Positions 44,501 to 53,207 of a DNA stretch of 64,000 nt are shown piece after piece (positions within the stretch are counted from its first letter, which is position 1; the number at the start of each line of letters is the position of its first letter). Origin of the DNA: DTU064 sp045588245 (GTDB lineage Bacteria > Bacillota > Clostridia > Oscillospirales > CAG-272); NCBI GenBank assembly GCA_045588245.1, contig JAZNDW010000028.1, forward strand, positions 1 to 64,000, given 5' to 3'. Below the pieces are notes generated by a model. That model did no database searches. It was not told the origin of the DNA and saw only the letters and a program-made list of their open reading frames with translations. The position numbers and the translations under genes were made by a program.

Positions 44501-46960
44501 TTATTTCTTTTTATATACGACTTTGCCGTCTGCGACTGAAGCCGTGATGCTGTCACCCTCACGGATATTCCCCTCAAGTATTGCTTCCGAAAACGTGTCC
44601 TCAACGAGCCGCACAGCGGCGCGTCGTATCGGACGCGCGCCGTAATCGGGATCGAAGCCTTCGCTTGCGATAAGCTCCGCTACGTCGTCGCTGAATGTGA
44701 CATCGATTCCGATGTCGGCACATCGTGCACGTATCTTATTCAGTAAGAGCGTGGCGATTTTTTTGACGCACTCGCCCTCAAGCTTGTTAAATACGATGAT
44801 CTCGTCGATGCGGTTCAAAAACTCGGGCTTGAAGGTGCGCTTGAGCGAATCGGTCACTGAGGAGCGGATCCTGTCCTTTTCCTCAAGCTTTTCGTCGGTG
44901 ACGGTGAAACCGAGCCGTCTGCTTGAAACAATGTCGGCAGCACCGACATTTGACGTCATGATTATGACGGTGTTTTTGAAATCGGCTTTGCGTCCTTGCG
45001 CGTCTGAGAGGATTCCGTCGTCAAGAATCTGTAAAAGTACGTTGAAAACGTCGGGATGTGCCTTTTCGATCTCGTCAAAAAGAACGACAGAATACGGATG
45101 TCGACGGATCATTTCGGTGAGCTGACCTCCCTTGTCGTAGCCAACGTAGCCGGGCGGCGAGCCGATAAGCTTGGAGGTACTGTGGCTTTCCATGTATTCG
45201 GACATATCAACGCGGATCATGGCACTTTCAGACCCGAACATAACGTCGGCGAGCGCTTTTGAAAGCTCCGTTTTGCCAACACCCGTAAGCCCGAGAAAAA
45301 TGAACGAGCCGACGGGACGGTTCGGGTCTTTCAGACCCGTGCGGCCGCGTCGTATCGCACGTGCAACGGCATCGACAGCTTCGTCCTGACCGATCACGCG
45401 CTCTTTCAGGATCATATCAAGATGCAAAAGTCGTTTGCTTTCCTCCTCAGCCAAGCGTGAAACGGGAATTTTAGTCCAGGCTGTCACGATTTCCGCGATC
45501 TCCTGCTCTCCGATGGAAAGCTCGGAGGTGTCGCGTTCGGAAGTCCATTTGTTTTTTTCGGTTTCGTATTTTTTGTGCAGCTCGTGTTCACGGTCACGCA
45601 GGGCAGCGGCTCCCTCAAAATCCTGCGAGCGTATAGAGGCTTCTTTTTCGCCCGTGACGCGCTTTAGCTCGTCTTCAAGCTTCAGAATATCCCCCGACGG
45701 GGTCATGCTCGAAATTCGTTTGTGCGATGCTGCCTCGTCGATCAGATCGATTGCCTTGTCGGGCAGCCGTCTGTCGCTGATGTAACGGACGGAAAGCCTC
45801 ACGGCGGCTTCAATGGCGTCATCGGTGATCTTCAGCTTGTGATGCGCTTCATATTTGTCACGCAAGCCGTGAAGTATACGTACCGCCTCTTCCGCCGTCG
45901 GTTCACCGACGGTGACGGATTGAAAACGGCGCTCAAGTGCCGAATCACGTTCAATGTGACGGCGATATTCTTCGATCGTAGTTGCGCCGATGACCTGAAT
46001 CTCACCTCGCGCAAGCGCGGGCTTCAGAATATTTGCCGCATCTACGGCGCCTTCCGCCGCGCCCGCGCCGATTATGACGTGGATCTCGTCGATAAAAAGA
46101 ATGATGTTCGGGTTTTTGATCACCTCACTCATGACGTTTTTGAGTCGCTCCTCAAATTCGCCGCGATACTTCGCTCCCGCGATCATTGATGAAATATCGA
46201 GCGTTACGATGATTTTATCACGAAGCGTTTCGGGAACACTGCCTTCGACTATGCGTTGCGCCAACCCTTCGATAACGGCAGTCTTGCCAACACCCGGTTC
46301 ACCGATCAGGCAAGGATTGTTTTTCGTGCGTCGGGACAAGATCTGAACGACGCGTTCCATTTCCGTGTCGCGTCCGATGATCGGATCGAGCTTGCCCGAA
46401 CGTGCAAGCTCGCAAAGGTCGCGCCCGTGCTGAGCCGTCGTAGGTGCGTCATAAAGCGACGGGTTGCTGTTTTTGCGATTATCTTTGCCCAAAACCGCAG
46501 AGCCTGTGCGTCCGATGCCTGCGATGCCATCGGAAAGGAAGCCTTCAATGTCTGAAATCAACCCGTCAACGTCAACGCCGAGCGACAAAAGAAGCTTTAC
46601 GGCAACGCACGACCGTTCAAGCAACACAGCGCAAAGAAGATGCTCTGTGCCGATATAATTGTGGTGATATTTCGTTCTGATAAAAGCGGATGCTTCGAGT
46701 ATCTTTTTCAAGCGAGGCGTCATGTCCGCAGACGATAGACTGCAGGTGTCTCCCACGCCTGAAATACTGCGAACGATGTTTTCAACGTCTGCGTATGACG
46801 CACCTCGGCTTTCAAGGAGTTTTAACGCAGCAGAATCCGTCTCCGCTGTAAGACCGAGAAGAATGTGCTCCGAGCCGATGTAGGTGTGTCCCAGCTTCTC
46901 GGCAAAGCGGAGCGCATTGTTAATGGCATTCTGCGCCTTTTGCGTAAAGCGATTTGTCAT
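44501..46960 (-). CDS. clpC: ATP-dependent Clp protease ATPase ClpC
   Basis: Hsp100 unfoldase that feeds proteins to ClpP; 819 residues. Double Clp N-domain (1-150) with two EHILLGL/EHLLCAVL repeats; D1 AAA+ with Walker A GEPGVGKTAVIEG and LFIDEIHVIIGAG; a UVR-like motif at about 430-460 (DFEGAAALRDREHELHKKYE) that marks ClpC rather than ClpA; D2 with GLTGVGKTELSKAL, VVLFDEIEKAHPDVFN, and a C-terminal domain with DYGARPIRRAAVR. AAAGGAT precedes the ATG. No ctsR, mcsA or mcsB lies beside it and no CtsR operator was found upstream. Confidence 0.95.
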   Translation of the reverse strand: MTNRFTQKAQNAINNALRFAEKLGHTYIGSEHILLGLTAETDSAALKLLESRGASYADVENIVRSISGVGDTCSLSSADMTPRLKKILEASAFIRTKYHHNYIGTEHLLCAVLLERSCVAVKLLLSLGVDVDGLISDIEGFLSDGIAGIGRTGSAVLGKDNRKNSNPSLYDAPTTAQHGRDLCELARSGKLDPIIGRDTEMERVVQILSRRTKNNPCLIGEPGVGKTAVIEGLAQRIVEGSVPETLRDKIIVTLDISSMIAGAKYRGEFEERLKNVMSEVIKNPNIILFIDEIHVIIGAGAAEGAVDAANILKPALARGEIQVIGATTIEEYRRHIERDSALERRFQSVTVGEPTAEEAVRILHGLRDKYEAHHKLKITDDAIEAAVRLSVRYISDRRLPDKAIDLIDEAASHKRISSMTPSGDILKLEDELKRVTGEKEASIRSQDFEGAAALRDREHELHKKYETEKNKWTSERDTSELSIGEQEIAEIVTAWTKIPVSRLAEEESKRLLHLDMILKERVIGQDEAVDAVARAIRRGRTGLKDPNRPVGSFIFLGLTGVGKTELSKALADVMFGSESAMIRVDMSEYMESHSTSKLIGSPPGYVGYDKGGQLTEMIRRHPYSVVLFDEIEKAHPDVFNVLLQILDDGILSDAQGRKADFKNTVIIMTSNVGAADIVSSRRLGFTVTDEKLEEKDRIRSSVTDSLKRTFKPEFLNRIDEIIVFNKLEGECVKKIATLLLNKIRARCADIGIDVTFSDDVAELIASEGFDPDYGARPIRRAAVRLVEDTFSEAILEGNIREGDSITASVADGKVVYKKK

Positions 46961-47180
46961 TTATGTTGATCCTTTCGTAAACGTAAAATAACCGTTGGTT
47001 TGAATATAGGAGTTGTCGGAATGATCTCATGCAGCGGCGGTGACACTTTGGCACATAACATAGTGTATGCCTCTATATGAAAAAAACAGTCACAACTGAT
47101 GAAAATTTTACAGCAAAAGCAGAAAAAATGACGTGTATATACTTGTCGGCGAGAAAAGAGATTCCTTTGTAAGCACAAAA

Positions 47181-47214
47181 AATCACAAGCGTTACAAACG
47201 TAACGCTTGTGATT
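47181..47214 (-). terminator. Terminator of the DUF4097 gene
   Basis: AATCACAAGCGTTAC pairs perfectly with GTAACGCTTGTGATT (15 bp, 4-nt loop); on the minus strand it ends in TTTTTTGTG. Confidence 0.88.
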
Positions 47215-47229
47215 TGTGTTGATATTTGA

Positions 47230-48021
47230 TTAATTATTAAAGGTGACGTCAATGTTTCCGATGTCAACTGAGAGGGAAACGGGTATACCGTCGCCGCCCG
47301 GTTCAACGTTACATTCGCCCGTGCGGTGTGTTATTGTGACGGCGTAGCTCTCACGCGGAAGAGGGAAGCTACCCGCGATGTTTCCAACGTGTGTGGAGAA
47401 GGTTACGTTATTGAGCGATTCGGATGAAATATCGTGAAAATCAACGTTGCCCGTCGAAACGGAAGCGCTGACGTTAGGCGCCGTAATAGCGCTCAGCTCA
47501 ATGTTTCCCGTGTCGGCGACAAGGCTGAGCGCGTCTGCGCCAATGCTCGTCGCAGTAACGTTTCCTGCTACCGTATGAGCCGTGATCTCGGCGGCTTCGA
47601 TATTTGAAATAATGATGTTACCCGCAACGGTGTTGAGCAGTATCACTCCGTCAAAATCGGCGGGAATACCAATGGTGACACCGTATTTGTCTGCGATGCT
47701 CAAACGTGCTCTGTCATACCATTTCAGCTCGTCGGACGTGATACGGAGTATATCCGCACTCGTTTCGATATGGTAAAAACCGTCGCGGATCGCGGCAAAT
47801 TCAAGCGTCACGTTTTCTCCGGATGGACGCTCGGTCACGTTGATGTATCCGATATCGATGTCGAGCGTGATCTTGTTCGTGTCGCCGAGCGAAACGAACT
47901 CCGAAGAAATGATAACGTTTCTTTCCGCAGCATAAAACAGCTTATTGATGAGTACGAGCGTCTGTGCGACGACGGCAAGTACAATAACGAGAATTATTAT
48001 CGTAAAAATTGTTTTTTTCAT
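47230..48021 (-). CDS. DUF4097 family beta-repeat protein
   Basis: A 263-residue membrane-anchored protein. One N-terminal hydrophobic segment (about 4-26) then a right-handed beta-type repeat region (DUF4097) where blocks of the form aGNI and TGNV recur (GNIIISNI, GNVTATSI, GNIELSAI, GNVDFHDI, GNIAGSF, GNIDVTFN). Members are putative adhesin-like or envelope proteins, often near DUF1700 or polymerase genes; role unknown. It lies downstream of DUF4956-VTC but is separated from it by a terminator. Confidence 0.82.
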   Translation of the reverse strand: MKKTIFTIIILVIVLAVVAQTLVLINKLFYAAERNVIISSEFVSLGDTNKITLDIDIGYINVTERPSGENVTLEFAAIRDGFYHIETSADILRITSDELKWYDRARLSIADKYGVTIGIPADFDGVILLNTVAGNIIISNIEAAEITAHTVAGNVTATSIGADALSLVADTGNIELSAITAPNVSASVSTGNVDFHDISSESLNNVTFSTHVGNIAGSFPLPRESYAVTITHRTGECNVEPGGDGIPVSLSVDIGNIDVTFNN

Positions 48022-48047
48022 ATAATAGAAAACCTGTATTGGAATAA

Positions 48048-48077
48048 AAAAGGCAGACCGGTTCCGATCTGCCTTTT
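48048..48077 (-). terminator. Terminator of the VTC-DUF4956 unit
   Basis: AAAAGGCAGATCGG pairs with CCGGTCTGCCTTTT (one GU pair, 2-nt loop) followed on the minus strand by TTTTTTATT. Confidence 0.85.
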
Positions 48078-48084
48078 GGAAAAA

Positions 48085-48768
48085 TTAAAGTCTTTCGTAA
48101 TCGAGAGCATCGGGAGTCATTCCGCAGATGATATCAAGATTACCGTTACGGCAGCGGATCTCATCGATCATTTCTTTTTCATCGTCGTCATTTTTCAGTT
48201 CGAGATGATAGAAAAGCTGATACATGCTGCCAAGATTTGTCGTCTTAACGCGCATAAGTTTATATGACTTTGTGTACTTTTCGAAAATATCGTCGAAAAT
48301 ATGTGAGTAATTAAGGCTTTCGGGAATCGTAACCTTGAGTTCTTTGCCCGTGGAGCGTCCGGAAAGGCCAAGCAGCGTGCAAACAACGTAAACAAGAAGA
48401 GCAACGATAGTGAAAACAACGGCGAGCAAGAGGTAACCCATACCGTTAATAAGACCGATAGCCATGGAAAGGAAGATGAGAAGGATATCGGAAGCGGTAC
48501 CGGGATTGGAACGGTAGCGAACGAGGTTAAAGGCGCCCGCAACGGCAAGACCTACACCGATATTGCCGTTAACGATCATGATAACGACCTGAACGATAAC
48601 GGGAAGAACGATGAGGGAAAGGATTACATTTTTCGAACGGTTGCTTCTGAAGGCGGCTACGAGAGCCGTCAGAAGACCCAAAACCACAGACGAAAGCGAG
48701 CAGATAAGGAACATTCCTATCGTAATTTCATTGCCTGTGATAACTGATGTGAAAACTTGGGAAAACAT
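48085..48768 (-). CDS. DUF4956 domain membrane protein
   Basis: A 227-residue protein with about four to five transmembrane helices (20-145) and a soluble C-terminal domain (about 150-227). Hallmarks of DUF4956: NGNIGVGLAVAGAFNLVRYRSNPGTASDILLIFLSMAIGL, in the central helices. It is the usual companion of VTC-domain proteins in Firmicutes and may be the membrane part of a polyphosphate-related complex; that role is inferred. Its start lies 4 nt after the VTC stop codon. Confidence 0.9.
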   Translation of the reverse strand: MFSQVFTSVITGNEITIGMFLICSLSSVVLGLLTALVAAFRSNRSKNVILSLIVLPVIVQVVIMIVNGNIGVGLAVAGAFNLVRYRSNPGTASDILLIFLSMAIGLINGMGYLLLAVVFTIVALLVYVVCTLLGLSGRSTGKELKVTIPESLNYSHIFDDIFEKYTKSYKLMRVKTTNLGSMYQLFYHLELKNDDDEKEMIDEIRCRNGNLDIICGMTPDALDYERL

Positions 48769-48772
48769 AATT

Positions 48773-49492
48773 TTAGATTCCTCCTGCCGAACGGCTTAAT
48801 TTGTTTTGAAGCAGAGTCATGTAAGCTCTGCCGTATTTACTGAATGATGTGGGATAGATTTTCAGCTCATCAAATTTATGAGCGAGCCAAAGCGGCATAG
48901 CATCGGGGATCTTGACCTCCATGAGCCGCACACCGTCAGGCAAGATGGTATTGCCATAAACGCCGAGCGTCAGATCAATGTCATAATCGCGCCATGTGAT
49001 GTTCTTGTCGAACGTGATGCGCAGATTCGGATCATTCTTAGCGAAATAAGCAGTGCGGTCATATGTCAGAACCATCGCGGGCGCAAGTCCGTTATAGTAA
49101 TTGATGAACCACATGATCTCGCGCGCTATCTGCGAATCCTTTTTCGGGGGCACTTTGTCGCAAGTGAAATCTATCGCTCGTTTGTATTTCATGCTTATCC
49201 TGCGCTTGTAAACGATACCCTTGTACTTTTTCTTTATCTCAACAAAGGTAGTCGTGTCCTCGTTCGGAACACCGTACGTGCGTATGCGCAGTTTTTCTTT
49301 ATAAACGGGTTTTTCAATGGAGCGGCGAATAAGCTCGTGCGTCGGTGTATCGTAATATATGTTGCAGATCGTACTTTCGCCGTAATCATCGCCCTTCATG
49401 TATTCGTCGATGGTTGGCATAAGAGCCTCGTACTGCTCGGTGGTGAGGATGTACTTTTTTTCAACACGCTTGAAAATTTCCTTAAACGCCAA
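48773..49492 (-). CDS. VTC-domain (polyphosphate polymerase-like) protein
   Basis: A 239-residue protein of the VTC/CYTH-like tunnel fold, whose eukaryotic members make polyphosphate from ATP. Visible tunnel residues are RVEKKYIL, EKLRIRTYG, FVEIKKKYKGIVYKRR and VRLMEVKIPD, all basic/acidic strands of the triphosphate tunnel. The start is TTG at 49492, with GGAGG 9 nt upstream; the next ATG would delete the essential first strand. It forms a two-gene unit with DUF4956 downstream. CotH, a common third partner in clostridia, is absent here. Activity is not proven for this subgroup. Confidence 0.88.
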   Translation of the reverse strand: MAFKEIFKRVEKKYILTTEQYEALMPTIDEYMKGDDYGESTICNIYYDTPTHELIRRSIEKPVYKEKLRIRTYGVPNEDTTTFVEIKKKYKGIVYKRRISMKYKRAIDFTCDKVPPKKDSQIAREIMWFINYYNGLAPAMVLTYDRTAYFAKNDPNLRITFDKNITWRDYDIDLTLGVYGNTILPDGVRLMEVKIPDAMPLWLAHKFDELKIYPTSFSKYGRAYMTLLQNKLSRSAGGI

Positions 49493-49540
49493 AGACTGAC
49501 ACCTCCATTTCGACTAAAATTAATCATTCTATACTATAAA

Positions 49541-49569
49541 ATTATATATCCGTTTGTGCAAAAAGTCAA
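49541..49569 (-). promoter_or_regulatory. Promoter of VTC-DUF4956
   Basis: Minus strand TTGACT, 17-bp spacer, TATAAT; leader about 40 nt. Confidence 0.82.
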
Positions 49570-49628
49570 GATAAACAAGCAAAGAAAGAATAATATTTTT
49601 GCTTAATCAACAATGATTATCATGTGTA

Positions 49629-49658
49629 TTGACACAAAAGAAAGTGTTGTGATACAAT
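49629..49658 (+). promoter_or_regulatory. Promoter of tRNA-Gly
   Basis: TTGACA, 18-bp spacer, TACAAT with TGA extended -10; the mature tRNA starts 9 nt after the -10. Confidence 0.75.
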
Positions 49659-49667
49659 TAAGGCATC

Positions 49668-49738
49668 GCGGGCGTATTTCAATGGTAGAAAATCGGCTTC
49701 CCAAGCCGAGTACGCGGGTTCGATTCCCGTCGCCCGCT
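49668..49738 (+). tRNA. tRNA-Gly(CCC)
   Basis: A complete 71-nt cloverleaf: acceptor GCGGGCG/CGCCCGC with discriminator T, D-arm TTTC..GAAA, anticodon stem TCGGC/GCCGA with loop TTCCCAA (anticodon CCC), 5-nt variable loop, and T-arm with TTCGATT. CCA is not encoded. It is flanked by a promoter and a bidirectional terminator. Confidence 0.95.
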
Positions 49739-49764
49739 GAAAACGGTGTCCGTTCGCACATGAT

Positions 49765-49798
49765 AAAAGATCCCGACGCATTGGCGTCGGGATCTTTT
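49765..49798. terminator. Bidirectional terminator of tRNA-Gly and argF
   Basis: AAAAGATCCCGACGC pairs perfectly with GCGTCGGGATCTTTT (15 bp, 4-nt loop). Confidence 0.92.
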
Positions 49799-49806
49799 CG
49801 TTTTGA

Positions 49807-50790
49807 TTATAGTGTTGCCGCAATGACGGCTTTGATCGTGTGCATACGGTTTTCGGCTTCCGCAAAAACGATAGAAGCGGAGCTTTCGAAAACTTCGTTT
49901 GTGACCTCCATGTGGTCGCGTCCGAAACGTTCACCCATCTCTTTGCCGACAGTTGTGTTCATATCGTGGAACGCAGGCAGGCAATGCATGAATACGGCAC
50001 CCTCGGCGGCAATTGACATTATGTGTGAGTTGACCTCGTAAGGCGAGAGCGCATTGATGCGTTCCTCCCATACTAGAACGGGTTCGCCCATCGAAACCCA
50101 AACGTCCGTGTATATGACGTTTGCATCCTTGACGGCTTCTGTAGGCTCAGTAATAAACTCAAGCACAGCACCTGTTTCGGCGGCGATTGAACGGCATTTT
50201 TCAACGAGTTCTTCTTCGGGGAAGTATTCCTTCGGTGCGCACGCAACGAAGTGAAGTCCCATTTTTGCCGCACCGATCATGAGCGAGTTGCCCATGTTGT
50301 AGCGAGCATCGCCCATATAAACGAGCTTGATGCCGTCAAGTGAGCCGAAGTGCTCGCGAATAGTTAACAGATCAGCCAAGATCTGCGTCGGATGATACTC
50401 ATTTGTGAGTCCGTTCCAGACGGGCACGGATGAGTATTCGGCAAGTTCGTCAACGATCGACTGACCGAATCCGCGGTACTCAATACCGTCGTAGATTGAA
50501 GAAAGTACGCGGGCTGTGTCGGCGATAGATTCCTTTTTGCCGATCTGCGAGCCCTGCGGATCAAGATACGTAACGCCCGCTCCGAGGTCGCGTGCCGCAA
50601 CCTCAAAGCTGCAGCGTGTGCGTGTGCTCGTCTTTTCAAAAATAAGCGCAATATTTTTACCGTCGCAAAGCTTGTGCGGAATGCCGGCGCGTTTCTTTGC
50701 CTTGAGCTCAGCGGCAAGATCGAGCAGATACGTGATCTCCTCAGGCGCGTAATCGAGCAGCGTGAGCAGGTCTCTGCCGTGTAGATTCAT
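49807..50790 (-). CDS. argF: Ornithine carbamoyltransferase
   Basis: Makes citrulline from ornithine and carbamoyl phosphate (arginine biosynthesis, or reversed in the deiminase pathway); 327 residues, usual for the family. The carbamoyl-phosphate site shows STRTRCSFEVAARDLG, then HPTQILADLLTI, and the ornithine site HCLPAFHD. GAGG lies 8 nt before the ATG. It begins only 18 nt after the ABC ATPase gene, without a terminator, so it is the last gene of the transporter operon. Confidence 0.95.
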   Translation of the reverse strand: MNLHGRDLLTLLDYAPEEITYLLDLAAELKAKKRAGIPHKLCDGKNIALIFEKTSTRTRCSFEVAARDLGAGVTYLDPQGSQIGKKESIADTARVLSSIYDGIEYRGFGQSIVDELAEYSSVPVWNGLTNEYHPTQILADLLTIREHFGSLDGIKLVYMGDARYNMGNSLMIGAAKMGLHFVACAPKEYFPEEELVEKCRSIAAETGAVLEFITEPTEAVKDANVIYTDVWVSMGEPVLVWEERINALSPYEVNSHIMSIAAEGAVFMHCLPAFHDMNTTVGKEMGERFGRDHMEVTNEVFESSASIVFAEAENRMHTIKAVIAATL

Positions 50791-50808
50791 AAAGTGTACC
50801 TCGCTTTA

Positions 50809-51531
50809 TTATAAAACTTTCGACAGGAAGGTTTTGAGTCTGTCGGACTGCGGATTACGGAAAATGTCTTCGGGAGCACCTTCTTCTGTGATAACGCCCT
50901 CGGAGATAAAGACGACGCGATTCGATACTTCGCGTGCAAATCCCATCTCGTGCGTAACGACGACCATCGTCATTCCTTCGCGTGCGAGCTCCTTCATAAC
51001 GTCGAGAACTTCTCCGACCATTTCGGGGTCAAGTGCCGACGTCGGCTCGTCGAAAAGCATTACGTCGGGCTCCATCGCTAGCGCGCGAACGATGGCGACG
51101 CGCTGCTGCTGACCGCCCGAAAGCTGTGCGGGATAAGCATTGATCTTATCGGAAAGTCCGATTCGCGCAAGGAGAGCTTCCGCTTTCGCCACGGCTTCTT
51201 CGCGCGGCATCTTTTTGAGCATCATCGGCGCTGTGATAAGGTTATCGAGCACCGTCATGTGCGGGAAAAGATTAAAGTGCTGGAATACGGTTCCCATCTT
51301 CTGACGGTGACGGTTGATGTCAACGCCTTTGCTTGTCAAGTCCACGTTATCGAAAATGATGTGACCTGACGAAGGCTGCTCAAGCAGATTGAGGCAGCGC
51401 AGGAAGGTCGATTTGCCCGAGCCCGAAGGACCGATAACGCAAACGACGTCACCTTTGTTTATCGTGATATTCACACCGTTGAGGACACAAAGATCCTCAA
51501 AATTTTTACAAAGATCCTTTACGACGATCAC
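50809..51531 (-). CDS. Polar amino acid ABC transporter ATPase
   Basis: GlnQ/HisP-type ATPase, 240 residues. Walker A GPSGSGKSTFLRC, signature LSGGQQQRVAI, Walker B DVMLFDEPTSALDPEMVGE and the H-loop TVVTHEMGFA-type segment. GTG at 51531 is taken as start: AGGAGG lies 10 nt upstream; the TTG at 51552 precedes the ribosome site. It overlaps the permease gene by 26 nt. Solute not decided by the ATPase. Confidence 0.93.
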   Translation of the reverse strand: MIVVKDLCKNFEDLCVLNGVNITINKGDVVCVIGPSGSGKSTFLRCLNLLEQPSSGHIIFDNVDLTSKGVDINRHRQKMGTVFQHFNLFPHMTVLDNLITAPMMLKKMPREEAVAKAEALLARIGLSDKINAYPAQLSGGQQQRVAIVRALAMEPDVMLFDEPTSALDPEMVGEVLDVMKELAREGMTMVVVTHEMGFAREVSNRVVFISEGVITEEGAPEDIFRNPQSDRLKTFLSKVL

Positions 51532-52237
51532 TTCTCTGCAGCCTCCTTTCAAAGATAGTCAAAAGCTTTGTCAGCACGATGACCATGATAAGGTAAACGA
51601 TCGCTACTGCCAAAAGGGGATTAAACGCATCGTAGGTGTTGTTTCTGATGAGGTTACCCGCTCGGGTGAGATCCATAACGGCAACGTAGCCCGCAACGGA
51701 GGTTTCCTTCAAAAGCGCGATCATTTCGTTGCCTATGGCGGGCAGGATGTTTTTGACTGCCTGCGGGAAAATGATCTTATACATCGTCTGCAAACGCGAC
51801 ATACCGAGGCTGCGTCCCGCTTCCATCTGACCTGCATCAACGGCATTGATGCCGCTGCGGATCAGCTCCGCCATGTAAGCACCGGAATTGATACCAAAAG
51901 CGATGATACCGACCGTAACGCCGTCTGCGGATTTGAGAATGAGGTAATAAAATATGAGAAGCAGAACGACGACGGGAATTCCGCGTATCGTCGTTGTGTA
52001 TAGATCGCAAATCCACTCTACGGGGCGAAGCGGAGGATACCCTTCGGAGAAATATTTGAGTACAGCGATGACGGTGCCGAGGATAACGCCGATGAGAAGA
52101 GCACCGAAGGTGATAATGAGCGTGTTGCCGAGACCTTCGATGAGCCACATATAGCGAGAATCTTCGATGAAAGTGTCATGGAGCTGTGTTGTCCATTCGG
52201 AGAAAAAATCCGTGACTTTACTGAAAAACTGAGGCAT
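51506..52237 (-). CDS. Polar amino acid ABC transporter permease
   Basis: Inner-membrane permease of the HisMQ/GlnP type, 243 residues, about five helices. The EAA loop contacting the ATPase is EAGRSLGMSRLQTMYKIIFPQ, and the N-terminal IEGLGNTLIITFGALLIG starts the transport domain. The single permease implies a homodimer. AAAGGAAC lies before the ATG. It overlaps the ATPase gene at its 3' end. Confidence 0.93.
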   Translation of the reverse strand: MPQFFSKVTDFFSEWTTQLHDTFIEDSRYMWLIEGLGNTLIITFGALLIGVILGTVIAVLKYFSEGYPPLRPVEWICDLYTTTIRGIPVVVLLLIFYYLILKSADGVTVGIIAFGINSGAYMAELIRSGINAVDAGQMEAGRSLGMSRLQTMYKIIFPQAVKNILPAIGNEMIALLKETSVAGYVAVMDLTRAGNLIRNNTYDAFNPLLAVAIVYLIMVIVLTKLLTIFERRLQRSDRRKGSL

Positions 52238-52266
52238 TTAATGTTCCTTTCGATTGCTTATATACG

Positions 52267-52307
52267 ACAAGATAACGGAAGAGCATAAAGTTCTTCCGTT
52301 ATCTTGT
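52267..52307 (-). terminator. Intercistronic hairpin in the transporter operon
   Basis: ACAAGATAACGGAAGA pairs perfectly with TCTTCCGTTATCTTGT (16 bp, 9-nt loop) between the binding-protein and permease genes. No T-run follows on the minus strand, so it probably protects the upstream mRNA from 3' decay or partly terminates, giving more binding protein than permease. Confidence 0.8.
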
Positions 52308-52323
52308 TATTTTTGATGTTTGA

Positions 52324-53103
52324 TTATTTAGAGGGAGCTACGTAAACGGTGTTGTACTTTTCGAAGATAGCAGCGATGGTGCCGTCTTCTACCCACTTGT
52401 CTATGTATTCGTTAAGCTTTGCAACGAGCTCGTCGCTTCCCTTGAGAAGTGCGAATGCGTAGGGCTCGCTCGTCATAGCTTCGTCAAGAACCTTTGTCGC
52501 TCCGTTTGTTTCCGCGGACATTGCGATAGCAACTTCGTTGTCAACTACCCAAGCATCAACCTTGCCGGTTGTGAGAGCGCTGCAGGCGTCATTGTTGGAA
52601 GCGTAAGCGAGGAATTCGTAGCCGTTTTCCATGCAGTATGCTTCAGCGGTTGTGCCCGTCTGAACGGCGATCTTCTTGCCTTCGAGGTCGGCCTTGGAGG
52701 CGATGTCGCTGTCTGCCATAACTACGATAGCCTGAGAAGCGAGGAAGTAGGGGTTTGTGAAGTCGGAGTTCTTTTCACGTTCGGGTGTAACGGTGATGCC
52801 GGAAACACCGATGTCATACTTACCGGTCTGAACGCCGGGGAGAACGGAATCGAAATCCATCTTTTCGATTACGAGTTCAACGCCGAGCTCTTCAGCAAGC
52901 TTGTTGAGAATGTCGATCTCGATGCCGACGACTTCGCCGTTTTCGAGCGTTTCAAAGGGAGGGAAGTCGGGGCTTGTTGCGATAACGAGCTGACCTGCTT
53001 CGGTGATATCAGCAACGGTTTTGGGTGTAGCACCGCAGGATGCGAGGAATACGCACATCATAACAGCAAGTGCTAAAGCGATGATTTTTGTAAGTTTGTT
53101 CAT
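52324..53103 (-). CDS. Amino acid ABC transporter substrate-binding lipoprotein
   Basis: Periplasmic-binding-type lipoprotein (SBP_bac_3 family), 259 residues. Lipobox FLASC (Cys near residue 22). Fold features are IATSPDFPPFETLENGEVVGIEIDILN (in parts), FDSVLPGVQTGKYDIGVSGITVTPEREKNSDFTNPY, and the hinge KIAVQTGTTAEAY. The real start is MNKLTK at 53103 (AAAGGAC upstream); the frame to 53205 is non-coding leader. Ligand likely a polar or cationic amino acid; the argF in the operon favours an arginine or ornithine-type ligand, by inference. Confidence 0.92.
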   Translation of the reverse strand: MNKLTKIIALALAVMMCVFLASCGATPKTVADITEAGQLVIATSPDFPPFETLENGEVVGIEIDILNKLAEELGVELVIEKMDFDSVLPGVQTGKYDIGVSGITVTPEREKNSDFTNPYFLASQAIVVMADSDIASKADLEGKKIAVQTGTTAEAYCMENGYEFLAYASNNDACSALTTGKVDAWVVDNEVAIAMSAETNGATKVLDEAMTSEPYAFALLKGSDELVAKLNEYIDKWVEDGTIAAIFEKYNTVYVAPSK

Positions 53104-53158
53104 TTGTGATGTGTCCTTTCGAATATGATGATTTTGTCCGCCGTGCAATATGCATAAC

Positions 53159-53174
53159 GCGAATAAATATTCGC
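53159..53174 (-). promoter_or_regulatory. ARG-box-like palindrome in the operon leader
   Basis: GCGAATAAATATTCGC is a perfect 16-nt palindrome that matches the ARG-box core (TGAATA-TATTCA) except for the outer T/A pair replaced by C/G. It lies about 30-45 nt after the predicted start point at about 53201, a place where an ArgR/AhrC repressor could act. A weaker companion is near 53181-53204. ArgR itself is not in the window. Confidence 0.5.
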
Positions 53175-53207
53175 TCAGCGTGAATATCGAATAAATTTTA
53201 TGCAATT

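Noticed and set aside
46961..47180. CtsR operator search before clpC
   Set aside because: No tandem heptamer repeat seen.
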